This document shows, piece after piece, positions 19,278 through 27,279 of a DNA stretch of 28,462 bases (within the stretch, counting starts at the first letter, position 1; every line of letters begins with the position of its first letter). Position numbers and translations under genes: made by a program. This stretch comes from JANXVY01 sp040080145. Its GTDB lineage: Bacteria; Pseudomonadota; Alphaproteobacteria; Rhizobiales; Hyphomicrobiaceae. The notes under the pieces are model-generated. The model was given only the letters and a program-made list of their open reading frames with translations. It searched no databases and had not been told where the DNA came from. The stretch is from positions 1-28,462 of the forward strand of contig JBEBJA010000175.1 in assembly GCA_040080145.1 (NCBI GenBank). Direction: 5' to 3'.

Positions 19278-19406
19278 TCAGGCATGAATTGCCAGCTCTG
19301 CCCGGGCACCAAGATTGCGGTGCAAAGAGCCGACTTTGTCCACGATATGATGCTTCAATGCGCCCGCAATGTGGAACGCGACTGCGAGCAGCAACAGCTT
19401 GCCCAT
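19278..19406 (-). pseudogene. Remnant of a cytochrome b561 family gene (C-terminal end)
   Basis: On the minus strand the 42-residue stretch starting GKLLLLAVAFHIAGALKHHI and continuing VDKVGSLHRN closely resembles the last transmembrane helix and tail of prokaryotic cytochrome b561 (the pattern LHVAGALKHHFIDxDGTLxRML). Nothing upstream encodes the preceding helices in any frame I could read, and the tail after LHRN diverges. It is therefore a decayed gene end. It lies between the secreted protein and asd. Confidence 0.55.
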
Positions 19407-19579
19407 GATCGCATGCCTGCCCCCACCGATATCGTCCAAAGATAGCCCCGCAATACGGCCTCCACGTTGGCACGCTTGCCATGTGTGTCGCGTCATGCGC
19501 TTGAAATGACGAGCATTCGGGCGTATGGCAACGCTCAAGCTGGATGCGCAAGCCTCCGCAATGACGAAAGGTTTTAACT

Positions 19580-19606
19580 CACCCGCAGGAATGCCTGCGC
19601 GGGTGC
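19580..19606 (+). promoter_or_regulatory. Hairpin in the asd leader
   Basis: CACCCGCAGG, then the loop AATG, then CCTGC-GC-GGGTG form a stem with a two-base bulge, about 32 bp upstream of the asd start. It may influence asd translation or be an extragenic palindrome. It matches no known riboswitch I can name. Confidence 0.4.
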
Positions 19607-19637
19607 AGTTGGCCGTGGAAAAAAGGGAATTGCGATA

Positions 19638-20669
19638 ATGGGTTATCGAGTTGCTGTGGTCGGTGCGACGGGCAATGTCGGCCGCGAAATGATGAACGTG
19701 CTTGTCGACAGGAAATTCCCCGCCGATGAAGTGTTCGCACTCGCCTCGCGCCGGTCGCAGGGCGTCGATGTCTCGTACGGCGATCGCACGCTGCGCTGCC
19801 AGGACCTGGAGCAGTTTGATTTCTCCAAGGTCGACATCTGCCTGATGTCGGCGGGTTCGACCGTGTCAAAGGAATGGTCGCCGCGTATCGCGGAAAAAGG
19901 TGCCGTCGTTATTGACAACTCGTCCTACTGGCGTACCGACATGGACGTGCCGCTGGTCGTGCCTGAAGTGAACCCGGAAGCCCTGCGCGGCTGGACCAAG
20001 AAAGGTATCGTCGCCAATCCGAATTGCTCGACCGCTCAGATGGTTGTCGTGCTAAAGCCGCTCCACGATGCCGCCAAGATCAAGCGCGTCGTCGTCTCGA
20101 CCTATCAATCGGTATCGGGCGCTGGCAAGGAAGCGATGGACGAACTGTGGCACCAGACCAAGGGCAAATACGTGCCCGGCCAGGAAATCACCTCCAAGAA
20201 GTTCCCAAAGGAAATCGCCTTCAACTGCATCCCTCAGATCGACGTCTTTATGGAAGACGGCTACACGAAGGAAGAGTGGAAGATGCTGGTCGAGACCAAA
20301 AAAATCCTCGACCCCAAAATCAAGGTCACCGCCACCTGCGTGCGCGTTCCTGTGTTCCTATGCCACTCTGAAGCGATCAACATCGAGTTTGAGCGTTCGC
20401 TTTCGGCAGATGATGCCCGTGAAATCCTGCGCAATGCGCCGGGCGTGATGGTCGTCGATAAGCGCGAACCGGGCGGCTACATCACCCCCATTGAGGCCGC
20501 TGGCGAATATGCGACCTACGTGAGCCGCATCCGCGAAGACAACACCGTCGAAAATGGCTTGGTGCTGTGGTGCGTGTCGGACAACCTCTTGAAGGGTGCG
20601 GCCCTTAACGCCGTCCAGATCGCTGAAACGATGATCGAGATGAACCTGCTGAAGCAAAAGACCGCCTGA
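19638..20669 (+). CDS. asd: Aspartate-semialdehyde dehydrogenase
   Basis: Reduces β-aspartyl phosphate to aspartate semialdehyde, the branch point to lysine/diaminopimelate, threonine and methionine. At 343 residues it has the usual length. The N-terminal Rossmann motif is VAVVGATGNVGREM; the catalytic cysteine is Cys130 in the motif VANPNCSTAQM; VPVFLCHSEAINIEF supplies the active-site histidine. An AGGGAA ribosome site lies about 11 bases ahead of the ATG. dapB and dapF of the downstream pathway are in the window but not adjacent. The gene is followed after about 35 bp by repeat copy C. Confidence 0.98.
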   Translation: MGYRVAVVGATGNVGREMMNVLVDRKFPADEVFALASRRSQGVDVSYGDRTLRCQDLEQFDFSKVDICLMSAGSTVSKEWSPRIAEKGAVVIDNSSYWRTDMDVPLVVPEVNPEALRGWTKKGIVANPNCSTAQMVVVLKPLHDAAKIKRVVVSTYQSVSGAGKEAMDELWHQTKGKYVPGQEITSKKFPKEIAFNCIPQIDVFMEDGYTKEEWKMLVETKKILDPKIKVTATCVRVPVFLCHSEAINIEFERSLSADDAREILRNAPGVMVVDKREPGGYITPIEAAGEYATYVSRIREDNTVENGLVLWCVSDNLLKGAALNAVQIAETMIEMNLLKQKTA

Positions 20670-20700
20670 CGGCACGCGCCTCAATCCATGGTCGGGCCAA

Positions 20701-20770
20701 CTTATACCAAACCGCATCAGTACTGACTTGTGCGGTTTGGTACCCGCGCGTGGGGTTGGTGGGGCGCCCG
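20701..20770. repeat. Dispersed repeat, copy C, with perfect 12-bp hairpin
   Basis: This copy starts TTATACCAAACCGC, like the reverse complement of copy B's right end. Arms TACCAAACCGCA (20705-20716) and TGCGGTTTGGTA (20731-20742) form a perfect 12-bp stem with a 14-base loop containing AGTAC and GACTTG, also present in copy B. The core CCGCGCGTGGGGTTGGTGGGGCG follows, shared with copies A and B. The copy then ends; the block with paired CGATGC palindromes is missing. It may also act as the asd terminator. Confidence 0.72.
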
Positions 20771-20784
20771 GAAAAAAATGCAAC

Positions 20785-20819
20785 AAAAAAGGGGTGGCGA
20801 AAATTATTTCCGCCACCCC
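20785..20819 (-). terminator. Rho-independent terminator of the MarR gene
   Basis: Arms GGGGTGGCG (20791-20799) and CGCCACCCC (20811-20819) pair perfectly, and inner A/T pairing is possible. Read on the minus strand, the hairpin is followed by six T. It begins 29 bp past the marR-family stop codon. Confidence 0.9.
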
Positions 20820-20847
20820 CTAAATTCAACAATCCCAATGCAGAAAA

Positions 20848-21327
20848 TCAGCCTTTGACCTTGACCACCGGATCATCGGCCGCAGGTGTCCCGAGCGCCT
20901 TGACGATGGTGTTGAGATCCTGCACGAACCGCTCGCGCTGCTGATTGGGAAGCGCCGCCAGAATGCGGTCATCCACCTTTTTTGCCATCGGTTCAGCCGA
21001 TTTGAGAATCCGGAATCCCTCTTCGGTCAGCTTCACCGCGTAGGCGCGCGCATCGTCTTTCGTGCGGCGGCGCTGCAGCAGGCCCTTCTTGAGCAAACGG
21101 CGCACGATATCGGCCAGCGTTGACCGATCGATTCCAGTCTTTTCAACAAGGTGAGTCTGGCTCAAGCCTTCGTTTTGGGCGACCGTCAGGAGAATCGCGT
21201 ATTGCCTCGGTGTCAAATCGCCAAGCGACATTTCGGCTTGGAACACGTCACCAGCGCACTGACCCGCTCGATGCAACAAGTGAATTGGCGAAAGTTCAAG
21301 CCGAAGTGAAAACGTATCTCTTGCCAT
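20848..21327 (-). CDS. MarR-family transcriptional regulator
   Basis: A 159-residue winged-helix repressor of the MarR family. The helix-turn-helix core is LTPRQYAILLTVAQNEGLSQ followed by HLVEKTGIDRSTLADIVRRL, then the wing KKGLLQRRRTKDDARAYAVKLTEEG with the conserved D/R pair. A dimerisation helix follows. ATG 21327 has a TTGGAA ribosome-like site. It stands alone with its own terminator; the gene before it on this strand (yciB1) ends 276 bp upstream and its targets are unknown. A divergent target gene is absent, since asd is convergent with it. Confidence 0.94.
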   Translation of the reverse strand: MARDTFSLRLELSPIHLLHRAGQCAGDVFQAEMSLGDLTPRQYAILLTVAQNEGLSQTHLVEKTGIDRSTLADIVRRLLKKGLLQRRRTKDDARAYAVKLTEEGFRILKSAEPMAKKVDDRILAALPNQQRERFVQDLNTIVKALGTPAADDPVVKVKG

Positions 21328-21603
21328 GTTTCATAAGTTCCAAACGGGTTGCCGTAACCGTGCCCGACCTGTGCCGATCGTTACACTAATTATCTTTGAA
21401 TTTGCATAACTCTTAGCCTGCCAGGAAAGAGATGACGCGAGGGTATACAATATTTTCGATTTGTCCAGGGACGGACGCAGCCTTGTTTGAGGAAACACGG
21501 ACGTTTGCCCCAAGATGGCGCACACGCCTTGTTGAACCAAGAATGATCGAACGTAGGCCCAAAACGTCAGCAGAAGTTAATTACACTGATTCGCGCACAG
21601 CGT

Positions 21604-22194
21604 TCAATTGACAGAAGCTTCATGCTTTTTCAAGAGCCCTATTTGGGCAATCGCAAAAATCATCGTCAGCGGCATGATACCGAACAGCTTGAAACTAATC
21701 CAAAACTCGGTCGTAGAATTGCGCCAGACAACCTCATTGAGAATCGCCAGAACCACGAAAAAGCAGGCCCATCTGAATGTCAGAATGCGCCAACCTTCGG
21801 CTGTCAGCCGGAATGCCTCGCCGAATAGATACTTGAGCCAAGATTTCCCGTAGGCAAGTCCGCCGAAAAGCAGGATTGCAAACAACGAGTTGACGATCGT
21901 CGGCTTCATTTTAATAAAGAGATCATCCTGCAACCACAGCGTGAGTCCACCAAAAACGACAACGAAAAATCCGGATACAAGCGGCATTGTTGGAATGCGG
22001 CCATGCATCATTTTCGACGTGACGAGCGCGAGGATGGTCGCCACCACGAAACAGCCGGTCCCCCAATAAATGCCAGCCTTGGCATTCATCACGAAAAAAA
22101 CCACCAGAGGCCCGAGCTCGAGCAACAGCTTCATCAGTTGATTCTGAGTCTCGTCGGCATGACCAGACGATTTGATCTCCGTCGACTCTGTCAT
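21604..22194 (-). CDS. yciB: Septation protein A family (YciB/IspZ), copy 1
   Basis: An integral membrane protein of the YciB/IspZ/IspA family, linked to cell-envelope integrity and septation; mechanism not established. The 196 residues show several membrane helices and the family features LLLELGPLVVFFVMNAKAG, FGGLTLWLQDDLFIKMKPT and AEGWRILTFRWACFFVVLA followed by ILNEVVWRN. It is the usual length for the family. The frame opens with GTG at 22209, but ATG 22194 has GGAG nine bases upstream and is preferred. It is the second of two tandem YciB paralogs, 27 bp downstream of the longer copy, and probably the last gene of dapF-mtaB-ftsY-yciB2-yciB1. Confidence 0.92.
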   Translation of the reverse strand: MTESTEIKSSGHADETQNQLMKLLLELGPLVVFFVMNAKAGIYWGTGCFVVATILALVTSKMMHGRIPTMPLVSGFFVVVFGGLTLWLQDDLFIKMKPTIVNSLFAILLFGGLAYGKSWLKYLFGEAFRLTAEGWRILTFRWACFFVVLAILNEVVWRNSTTEFWISFKLFGIMPLTMIFAIAQIGLLKKHEASVN

Positions 22195-22221
22195 GTCAAT
22201 AAACTCCACCTCAAACCAAGA

Positions 22222-23106
22222 TTACTGAGCATGTTCACGGGGCAACGGCGGCAATGGCGCGTTCGCTTCGCTGTGCGGGTCGTCGATCCGGTATTTCTGC
22301 ATGAGCCGCGTAAGGAACCAAGCATATAGACCGGACAGGGGCATAATGAACGCAACTTTGAAGAGAATCCACACACTCGTGCCGTTCATTGAGTGACCCA
22401 GCACATCATACATGCGCGAATCTGAGAAGATCTGCCGCACAGCTTCGTTCAGCACGGCGGTCAGCACGAAAAACCATGCGAAGCTGTAGGTGAAGCGATC
22501 CCAGCCTTCGGGTGTGAAATGAAACGTCTTTTCAAACACATAGCCAAAGAAGTTCTGTTTGAAGACAAAGCCGCCCAGTAGAAATCCTATGACCATCGTC
22601 GACAAGCAAACGAGGTTCGTGGACAGCGGATTAGCTTCACTCCCGACCGCAGGCATTCCGGCGGCAAAGTCCACATACGGGATCTGAAACAGCAAAACGG
22701 TTGCCGTCAGCCCCACGACCGACTGCCACGAAATCCGGCCCATGTACTTGCTCGTCGCCCAAAGCCCCCCGAACAGGAACCCGGCAAACATGGCGTTGAA
22801 GATGGAGACCTTGATTTTCACCCAGATCGGGTCGCCCGTGAGGATCGTCAGCGATCCAAACACGATTGTCACACTGGAAGCGATGATTGGAAAAATCGGC
22901 AGCCTCCCAATGATGAGCCGCATGGTCACCATGGCGATGGCGGTCGCGATGATGAGCGCCCAGGTCCCTGCCGTGATGCCGGCGACCGCATTGACGACGA
23001 ACATCGTCACCAGGGGGCCGAATTCGCTTAAGATGTTGACCGTCTGCTCCGCCGTAAACGGAAACCATCGCTTTTTCGGCACCATGGGCGCTATCGAACC
23101 TTTCAT
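22222..23106 (-). CDS. Extended YciB/IspZ-family membrane protein, copy 2
   Basis: A 294-residue paralog of the gene downstream. Residues 24-113 align with YciB (SEFGPLVTMFVVNAVAG, GSLTILTGDPIWVKIKVSI). An added segment of about 65 residues (116-180), containing TVLLFQIPYV and about two membrane helices, sits between two copies of a similar motif, LFGGL (111-115) and LLGGF (176-180). The normal family end follows (HFTPEGWDRFTYSFAWFFVL, LNEAVRQ). The tail is proline/histidine-rich. ATG 23106 has no clear ribosome site; ATG 23085 would shorten it by 7 residues. It lies 36 bp after ftsY. The extension is not a reading error: the frame stays open throughout. Confidence 0.85.
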   Translation of the reverse strand: MKGSIAPMVPKKRWFPFTAEQTVNILSEFGPLVTMFVVNAVAGITAGTWALIIATAIAMVTMRLIIGRLPIFPIIASSVTIVFGSLTILTGDPIWVKIKVSIFNAMFAGFLFGGLWATSKYMGRISWQSVVGLTATVLLFQIPYVDFAAGMPAVGSEANPLSTNLVCLSTMVIGFLLGGFVFKQNFFGYVFEKTFHFTPEGWDRFTYSFAWFFVLTAVLNEAVRQIFSDSRMYDVLGHSMNGTSVWILFKVAFIMPLSGLYAWFLTRLMQKYRIDDPHSEANAPLPPLPREHAQ

Positions 23107-23142
23107 TGGCAGTTTAACGCACCGGGTGCACCGGCATCACGA

Positions 23143-24291
23143 CTAAATATGGGCGATCGTGCGGGAGAATTCATCGGGGTCGAACGGCGCAAGGTCGTCG
23201 AGGCCCTCTCCAACACCGATTGCGTATACGGGCAAACCATATTTGGCGGCAATGGCAACAAGTATACCGCCCCGAGCAGTGCCATCGAGTTTCGTCATCA
23301 CAAGGCCCGTCACCCCCGCGCGCTGTGAAAACACTTCCACTTGGCTTAATGCGTTCTGTCCCGTAGTTGCGTCAAGTACGAGAATGACGTCGTGTGGAGC
23401 GGTATCGTCTAACTTTCGAATGACGCGGATGACTTTCTCAAGTTCGTCCATCAGCGCCGCCTTGTTTTGCAGCCGCCCGGCCGTATCCATCAGCAAGATG
23501 TCCGCGCGCTCCTCGGTGGCCTGCTTCAAAGCGTCATACGCGAGCCCGGAACTATCCGATCCAACCTCGCGGGCGATAACCGTAATGCCGGTCCGCTCGC
23601 CCCAGACCTTGAGCTGGTCGATGGCCGCCGCGCGGAACGTGTCACCGGCTGCCATCAGGACTGACCGGCCCTCACGGCGGAATTGCGCCCCCATTTTGCC
23701 TATCGTGGTCGTCTTACCCGAACCGTTGACGCCAACGACCAGGACCACATGCGGCTTCTTAGTTGGATCAATAACGATCGGACGCGCCACAGGTTGCAGA
23801 ACGCGCGCAACCTCGGTCGCCAAAATCCGCCGCACGTCGTCGGCCTCGATGCCTTTTTCGAACCGCCCTTTCGAGATTGCATCTGTGATCTTCTTCGTCG
23901 TCGGCAACCCGAGATCCGCTTGAATCAGCAGATCTTCAAGGTCCTCGATTGTATCCGCGTCGAGTTTGCGCTTGGTGAAAATGCCGGTGATGCCGTCAGA
24001 CAGCTTCGTCGACGTCTTCGCAAGCCCTGCCGTCAATCGCGACAGCCAGCTTGTCTTGACCGGAGGCTCGACCACTGCCGGTACGACCGCTGCAACAGGC
24101 CCAGCCGGAACGTCAGCCTCAGCCTCGACGACTACTGATTCCGGGACTTCCCGGGCGTCCGCTTCCGCGGCCGTCTCCGTCACCGCCTCCTGGACGGCAT
24201 CCGCCACCGGCTCCGGGCCGGGCTTTGCCTCGTCTTTGCGGCCAAACAGCCGTCCAAACAGTCCCGGCTTCTTGACGTCTTTGTCGCTCAC
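23143..24291 (-). CDS. ftsY: Signal recognition particle receptor FtsY
   Basis: GTPase that docks signal recognition particle-ribosome complexes at the membrane translocon. The 382-residue protein has an N-terminal basic patch (GLFGRLFGRKDE), a long acidic/Ala-rich A domain to about residue 78, then the NG domain. G1 is GVNGSGKTTT (187-196); DTFRAAAIDQL, DTAGRLQNK and TKLDGTARGG are the SRP-GTPase motifs, and GVGEGLDDLAPFDP is the closing helix. The start is GTG at 24291, which overlaps the mtaB TGA in a GTGA junction, so translation is coupled. Confidence 0.98.
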   Translation of the reverse strand: MSDKDVKKPGLFGRLFGRKDEAKPGPEPVADAVQEAVTETAAEADAREVPESVVVEAEADVPAGPVAAVVPAVVEPPVKTSWLSRLTAGLAKTSTKLSDGITGIFTKRKLDADTIEDLEDLLIQADLGLPTTKKITDAISKGRFEKGIEADDVRRILATEVARVLQPVARPIVIDPTKKPHVVLVVGVNGSGKTTTIGKMGAQFRREGRSVLMAAGDTFRAAAIDQLKVWGERTGITVIAREVGSDSSGLAYDALKQATEERADILLMDTAGRLQNKAALMDELEKVIRVIRKLDDTAPHDVILVLDATTGQNALSQVEVFSQRAGVTGLVMTKLDGTARGGILVAIAAKYGLPVYAIGVGEGLDDLAPFDPDEFSRTIAHI

Positions 24292-25586
24292 AATAACACC
24301 CCCGCGAGCTGACGCTGATCCGTCACCCCAGTCACCTTTGCCTCAACCAGCGCACCCTGCTCCGCCCCGCACGGCGCAAACACCATCTCGGCAAACTCCG
24401 GCGTCCGCCCCATCCCGTCCCGCTCAACCAGCACCTTGGTGTAGACCCCGGCCTGCGCCGCCAAAAACCCATCCAGCGCCGCCTCACCCTTGGCCCGCAA
24501 TCTGGCAGCACGCGCCTTGACCTCGGCCTTGGCCAGCTGAGGCATCCGCGCTGCGGGCGTTCCTTTGCGCGGTGAAAAGGGAAACACATGCAAATACGTC
24601 AACCCGCAGTCGTCTACGATGTCGAGCGAGCGCGTGAACATCTCTTCCGTCTCGGTCGGAAACCCAGCGATCAGGTCGGCCCCGAACACGATCCCAGGCC
24701 GCAGCCGCCGCGCTTCCTTGCAAAACCTGATCGCATCCGCCCGCAGATGACGCCGCTTCATCCGCTTCAAAATCATATCGTCGCCCGCCTGCAGCGACAG
24801 ATGCAGATGCGGCATGAGGCGCGGCTCCTCGGCAATCGCGCGCATCAAGTCGCTGTCCGCCTCAACCTGATCTATCGACGACAGCCGCAGCCGTGCCAAC
24901 TCCGGCACATGCGTGAGAACCTGCAAAACCAGTCGCCCCAGCGTCGGCGACCCCGGCAGATCGTGCCCATACGACGTCATGTCGACGCCGGTCAGCACGA
25001 TCTCTTTGTAACCGGTCTCAACCAGCCGCCGGACCTGCGCAATCGTCTCCCCCGCTGGCACCGACCGCGATGGCCCGCGCCCATACGGAATAATGCAGAA
25101 CGTGCAGCGGTGATCGCATCCGTTCTGCACCTGCACATAGGCCCGCGTCCGTGACCCGAACCCGTCGATCATATGCGACGCGGTCTCCTGCACGCTCATG
25201 ATGTCGTTGACCTGCACCCGCTCGCTATCGTTCGTCGAAAGTCCGCCGCTGAGCCTTGCGAACGTCTCCGCCTGCATCTTCTCCGCGTTGCCGATGACAT
25301 GATCGACCTCCGCCAGATCGGCAAATCGCTCTGGTTCGATCTGCGCCGCGCACCCCGTCACGATGATCCGCGCATGAGGCCGCTCGCGCCGCACCCGCCG
25401 GATCGTTTGGGTCGCCTGCCGCACAGCCTCGGCGGTCACCGCACACGTGTTGATAATCACCGTGTCGTCGAGGCCCGCCGCCACCGCGTGCGCCTTCATC
25501 ACCTCGGACTCGTAGGCATTCAGCCTGCACCCGAGCGTGATGATCGTCGGCTCCAAAGCCGCTACTGGCACGACTGAATCGCTCAT
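24288..25586 (-). CDS. mtaB: tRNA (N6-threonylcarbamoyladenosine)-2-methylthiotransferase MtaB
   Basis: Radical-SAM enzyme that adds a methylthio group to t6A37 of tRNAs, giving ms2t6A. The 432-residue protein has the three N-terminal MTTase cysteines (Cys20 in TLGCRLNAYES, Cys48 in NTCAVT, Cys79 in TGCAAQ) and the radical SAM triad C-x3-C-x2-C (Cys157, 161, 164 in GCDHRCTFC). The TRAM domain is at the C-terminus. The start ATG overlaps the dapF stop by one base (TAATG), and the end overlaps ftsY, so the three genes form one translationally coupled run. MtaB rather than MiaB is favoured by the MtaB-type N-terminal motif GCRLNAYES and the FtsY/DapF neighbours. Confidence 0.95.
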   Translation of the reverse strand: MSDSVVPVAALEPTIITLGCRLNAYESEVMKAHAVAAGLDDTVIINTCAVTAEAVRQATQTIRRVRRERPHARIIVTGCAAQIEPERFADLAEVDHVIGNAEKMQAETFARLSGGLSTNDSERVQVNDIMSVQETASHMIDGFGSRTRAYVQVQNGCDHRCTFCIIPYGRGPSRSVPAGETIAQVRRLVETGYKEIVLTGVDMTSYGHDLPGSPTLGRLVLQVLTHVPELARLRLSSIDQVEADSDLMRAIAEEPRLMPHLHLSLQAGDDMILKRMKRRHLRADAIRFCKEARRLRPGIVFGADLIAGFPTETEEMFTRSLDIVDDCGLTYLHVFPFSPRKGTPAARMPQLAKAEVKARAARLRAKGEAALDGFLAAQAGVYTKVLVERDGMGRTPEFAEMVFAPCGAEQGALVEAKVTGVTDQRQLAGVLL

Positions 25587-26452
25587 TACACCGTCTCGAC
25601 GGTCAGCGTGGCAAGGTCGATCTTGCCTGCGAATTCATGTTCCGCCGGACCCGTCATCACAATTCTATCGTCCGCGGTCCACTCGATCCTGAGGTCCCCG
25701 CCCGGCACCGTCACGACGACTGTGCGATCCGTCAGCTTGATCCGCGCCCCGCACACGGCCGCCGCACATGCAGCCGACCCGCACGCGCGCGTCAATCCAG
25801 CCCCGCGCTCCCACGTCTTGAGCGTAATGCCCTGCCGCGACGTCACTTGCGCCAGTGATATATTCGCCCGCTCCGGAAATACCGGATGGTTCTCGAGCAT
25901 CGGCCCGAGCCGCCCAAGATCATAAGCGCTCACGTCATCAACCCAGAAAATCGCATGCGGATTGCCCACATTCACGACCGAAGGCGAATGCAAAACCGGC
26001 TTGTCGATCGGCCCGATCTGCAATTCGATATGCCGCGTATCGGCAAAAGGTTCGGCAAGCGGAATGTCGGCCCACGCAAACCGCGGCGTCCCCATATCGA
26101 CGCTGATCGTCGCGATGTCCATCGCGGTCGCCCGCAACAATCCCCGCGCCGTCTCAAACACCATCGCAATTTTGCCGGAGAGTTCCCGCTCGGACCAAGC
26201 AATGCAGCGCATCCCATTCCCGCACGCACCGCTTTCCGACCCGTCGTTATTGTAAATCCGCACAAACGCCGCCGTACCCGAGGTCTTAGGCCGGTGCAGG
26301 GCCATCAGCTGGTCGAACTGCATCTTCGGCATCCGCGCAATCGCACTCACCTCGGCAGCGCTCAGCACCCGCGGCGATTGACGCAGGTCCACAACCAGGA
26401 TCTCGTTGCCGAGCCCATTCATTTTGGCAAAAGGGAGTGCGTTCGTGTTCAT
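25586..26452 (-). CDS. dapF: Diaminopimelate epimerase
   Basis: Interconverts LL- and meso-diaminopimelate, the precursor of lysine and peptidoglycan cross-links, with two catalytic cysteines and no cofactor. Both are visible: Cys77 in SGACGNGMRC and Cys224 in RACGSAACAA. The 288-residue protein begins NALPFAKMNGLGNEILVVDL, which has the alphaproteobacterial form of the usual FxKMxGxGND start. A TTG at 26470 would add six residues and is less likely than ATG 26452. It heads the operon dapF-mtaB-ftsY-yciB. The upstream 200-bp gap separates it from the divergent methyltransferase gene. Confidence 0.97.
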   Translation of the reverse strand: MNTNALPFAKMNGLGNEILVVDLRQSPRVLSAAEVSAIARMPKMQFDQLMALHRPKTSGTAAFVRIYNNDGSESGACGNGMRCIAWSERELSGKIAMVFETARGLLRATAMDIATISVDMGTPRFAWADIPLAEPFADTRHIELQIGPIDKPVLHSPSVVNVGNPHAIFWVDDVSAYDLGRLGPMLENHPVFPERANISLAQVTSRQGITLKTWERGAGLTRACGSAACAAAVCGARIKLTDRTVVVTVPGGDLRIEWTADDRIVMTGPAEHEFAGKIDLATLTVETV

Positions 26453-26557
26453 CGCCCGCTTATATGGCAAACCCCGCCGAAATCACAATGACCACCCGGT
26501 CGCGCCTCCTTCCATTTGCCCAATGCCTGCTCCCCCCTCAAATCTGCCGCCCCCATT

Positions 26558-26588
26558 GACGTCATGGCCGCGAAGGCGGCCACCCACG
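26558..26588. repeat. Small extragenic palindrome of the GCCGCGAAGGCGGC type
   Basis: TGGCCGC (26565-26571), loop GAAG, GCGGCCA (26576-26582) form a perfect 7-bp stem, flanked by GTCA and CCCACGAC. The layout resembles the GTCATGGCC...GGCCA..ACGAC palindromes scattered between genes in several alphaproteobacterial genomes, from memory. Only one copy is in the window. Confidence 0.5.
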
Positions 26589-26652
26589 ACAACTCACACT
26601 GAGACAGGACACCCCGATCAGGCTCGGCGATGCAGCACAGGAAGCCAGCACC

Positions 26653-27216
26653 ATGACCGCACAATCTACCGCAGGCACGCCCTCCCCCTGGATCGCCCGC
26701 TTCCTCCAGCCCGCCAAGTCCGGCCAAACCGTCCTCGACGTCGCCACCGGCTCAGGCCGCCACGCCCGTTTGGCGCACGCACTCGGCTACGCCGTCACCG
26801 CCATCGACCGCGACCTCTCCCGCGTTGCCGGACTTGCCAATACCCCCAACATCACCCTCCTCCAATCAGACCTGGAAGATGGCTCCCCCTGGCCGCTAGC
26901 TGGCCAAGCATTCGACGCTGTTATCGTCACCAACTACCTCCACCGCCCTATTCTCCCCGCCATCATTGCCGCCGTCGCCCCCAACGGCCTCCTCCTCTAT
27001 GAAACCTTCGCGCAGGGTAACGAACGCTACGGCAAGCCCTCCAACCCGAACTTTCTCTTGGCACCCGGCGAACTGCTCGACGCAGTTCATGGCCACCTCA
27101 CCCCTGTCGCTTACGAGCATGTGACACTATCTAGTCCCCCAGGAAGTCCAACGGCCATCGTTCAACGCATTGCCGCAATTAATCCCCTCTCCCCGTCCTT
27201 ACGGGGAGAGGGTTAG
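26653..27216 (+). CDS. Small class I SAM-dependent methyltransferase
   Basis: A 187-residue Rossmann-type methyltransferase of unknown substrate. Motif I is TVLDVATGSGRHARLAHALG, the acidic residue of motif II is in VTAIDRDLSR, and motif IV-like DAVIVTNYLHR follows. The resemblance is to tellurite-resistance/TehB-like small methyltransferases, but this does not fix the function. The last residues (NPLSPSLRGEG and the stop codon) are encoded by the REP element R3, so the native C-terminus may have been replaced or extended. It diverges from dapF across a 200-bp gap. A ribosome site, AGGAAG, lies about 10 bases before ATG. Confidence 0.88.
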   Translation: MTAQSTAGTPSPWIARFLQPAKSGQTVLDVATGSGRHARLAHALGYAVTAIDRDLSRVAGLANTPNITLLQSDLEDGSPWPLAGQAFDAVIVTNYLHRPILPAIIAAVAPNGLLLYETFAQGNERYGKPSNPNFLLAPGELLDAVHGHLTPVAYEHVTLSSPPGSPTAIVQRIAAINPLSPSLRGEG

Positions 27217-27255
27217 GAGCCTGCCCCCGCGAAGGCGGGGGTGAGGGGCGGCAAC
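27184..27255. repeat. REP-like palindrome, copy R3 (reverse orientation, composite)
   Basis: The stem CCCTCTCCCCGT (27185-27196) / ACGGGGAGAGGG (27201-27212) has 12 perfect pairs with loop CCTT. A second stem, CCCCCGC (27224-27230) / GCGGGGG (27235-27241), follows with loop GAAG. The tail GTGAGGGGCGGCAAC is the exact reverse complement of the head of copy R2. Relative to R2, about 23 bases carrying the second stem are inserted between the conserved head and the main stem. Confidence 0.85.
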
Positions 27256-27279
27256 ACGAAAATCGTGAGGAAAAATCTG

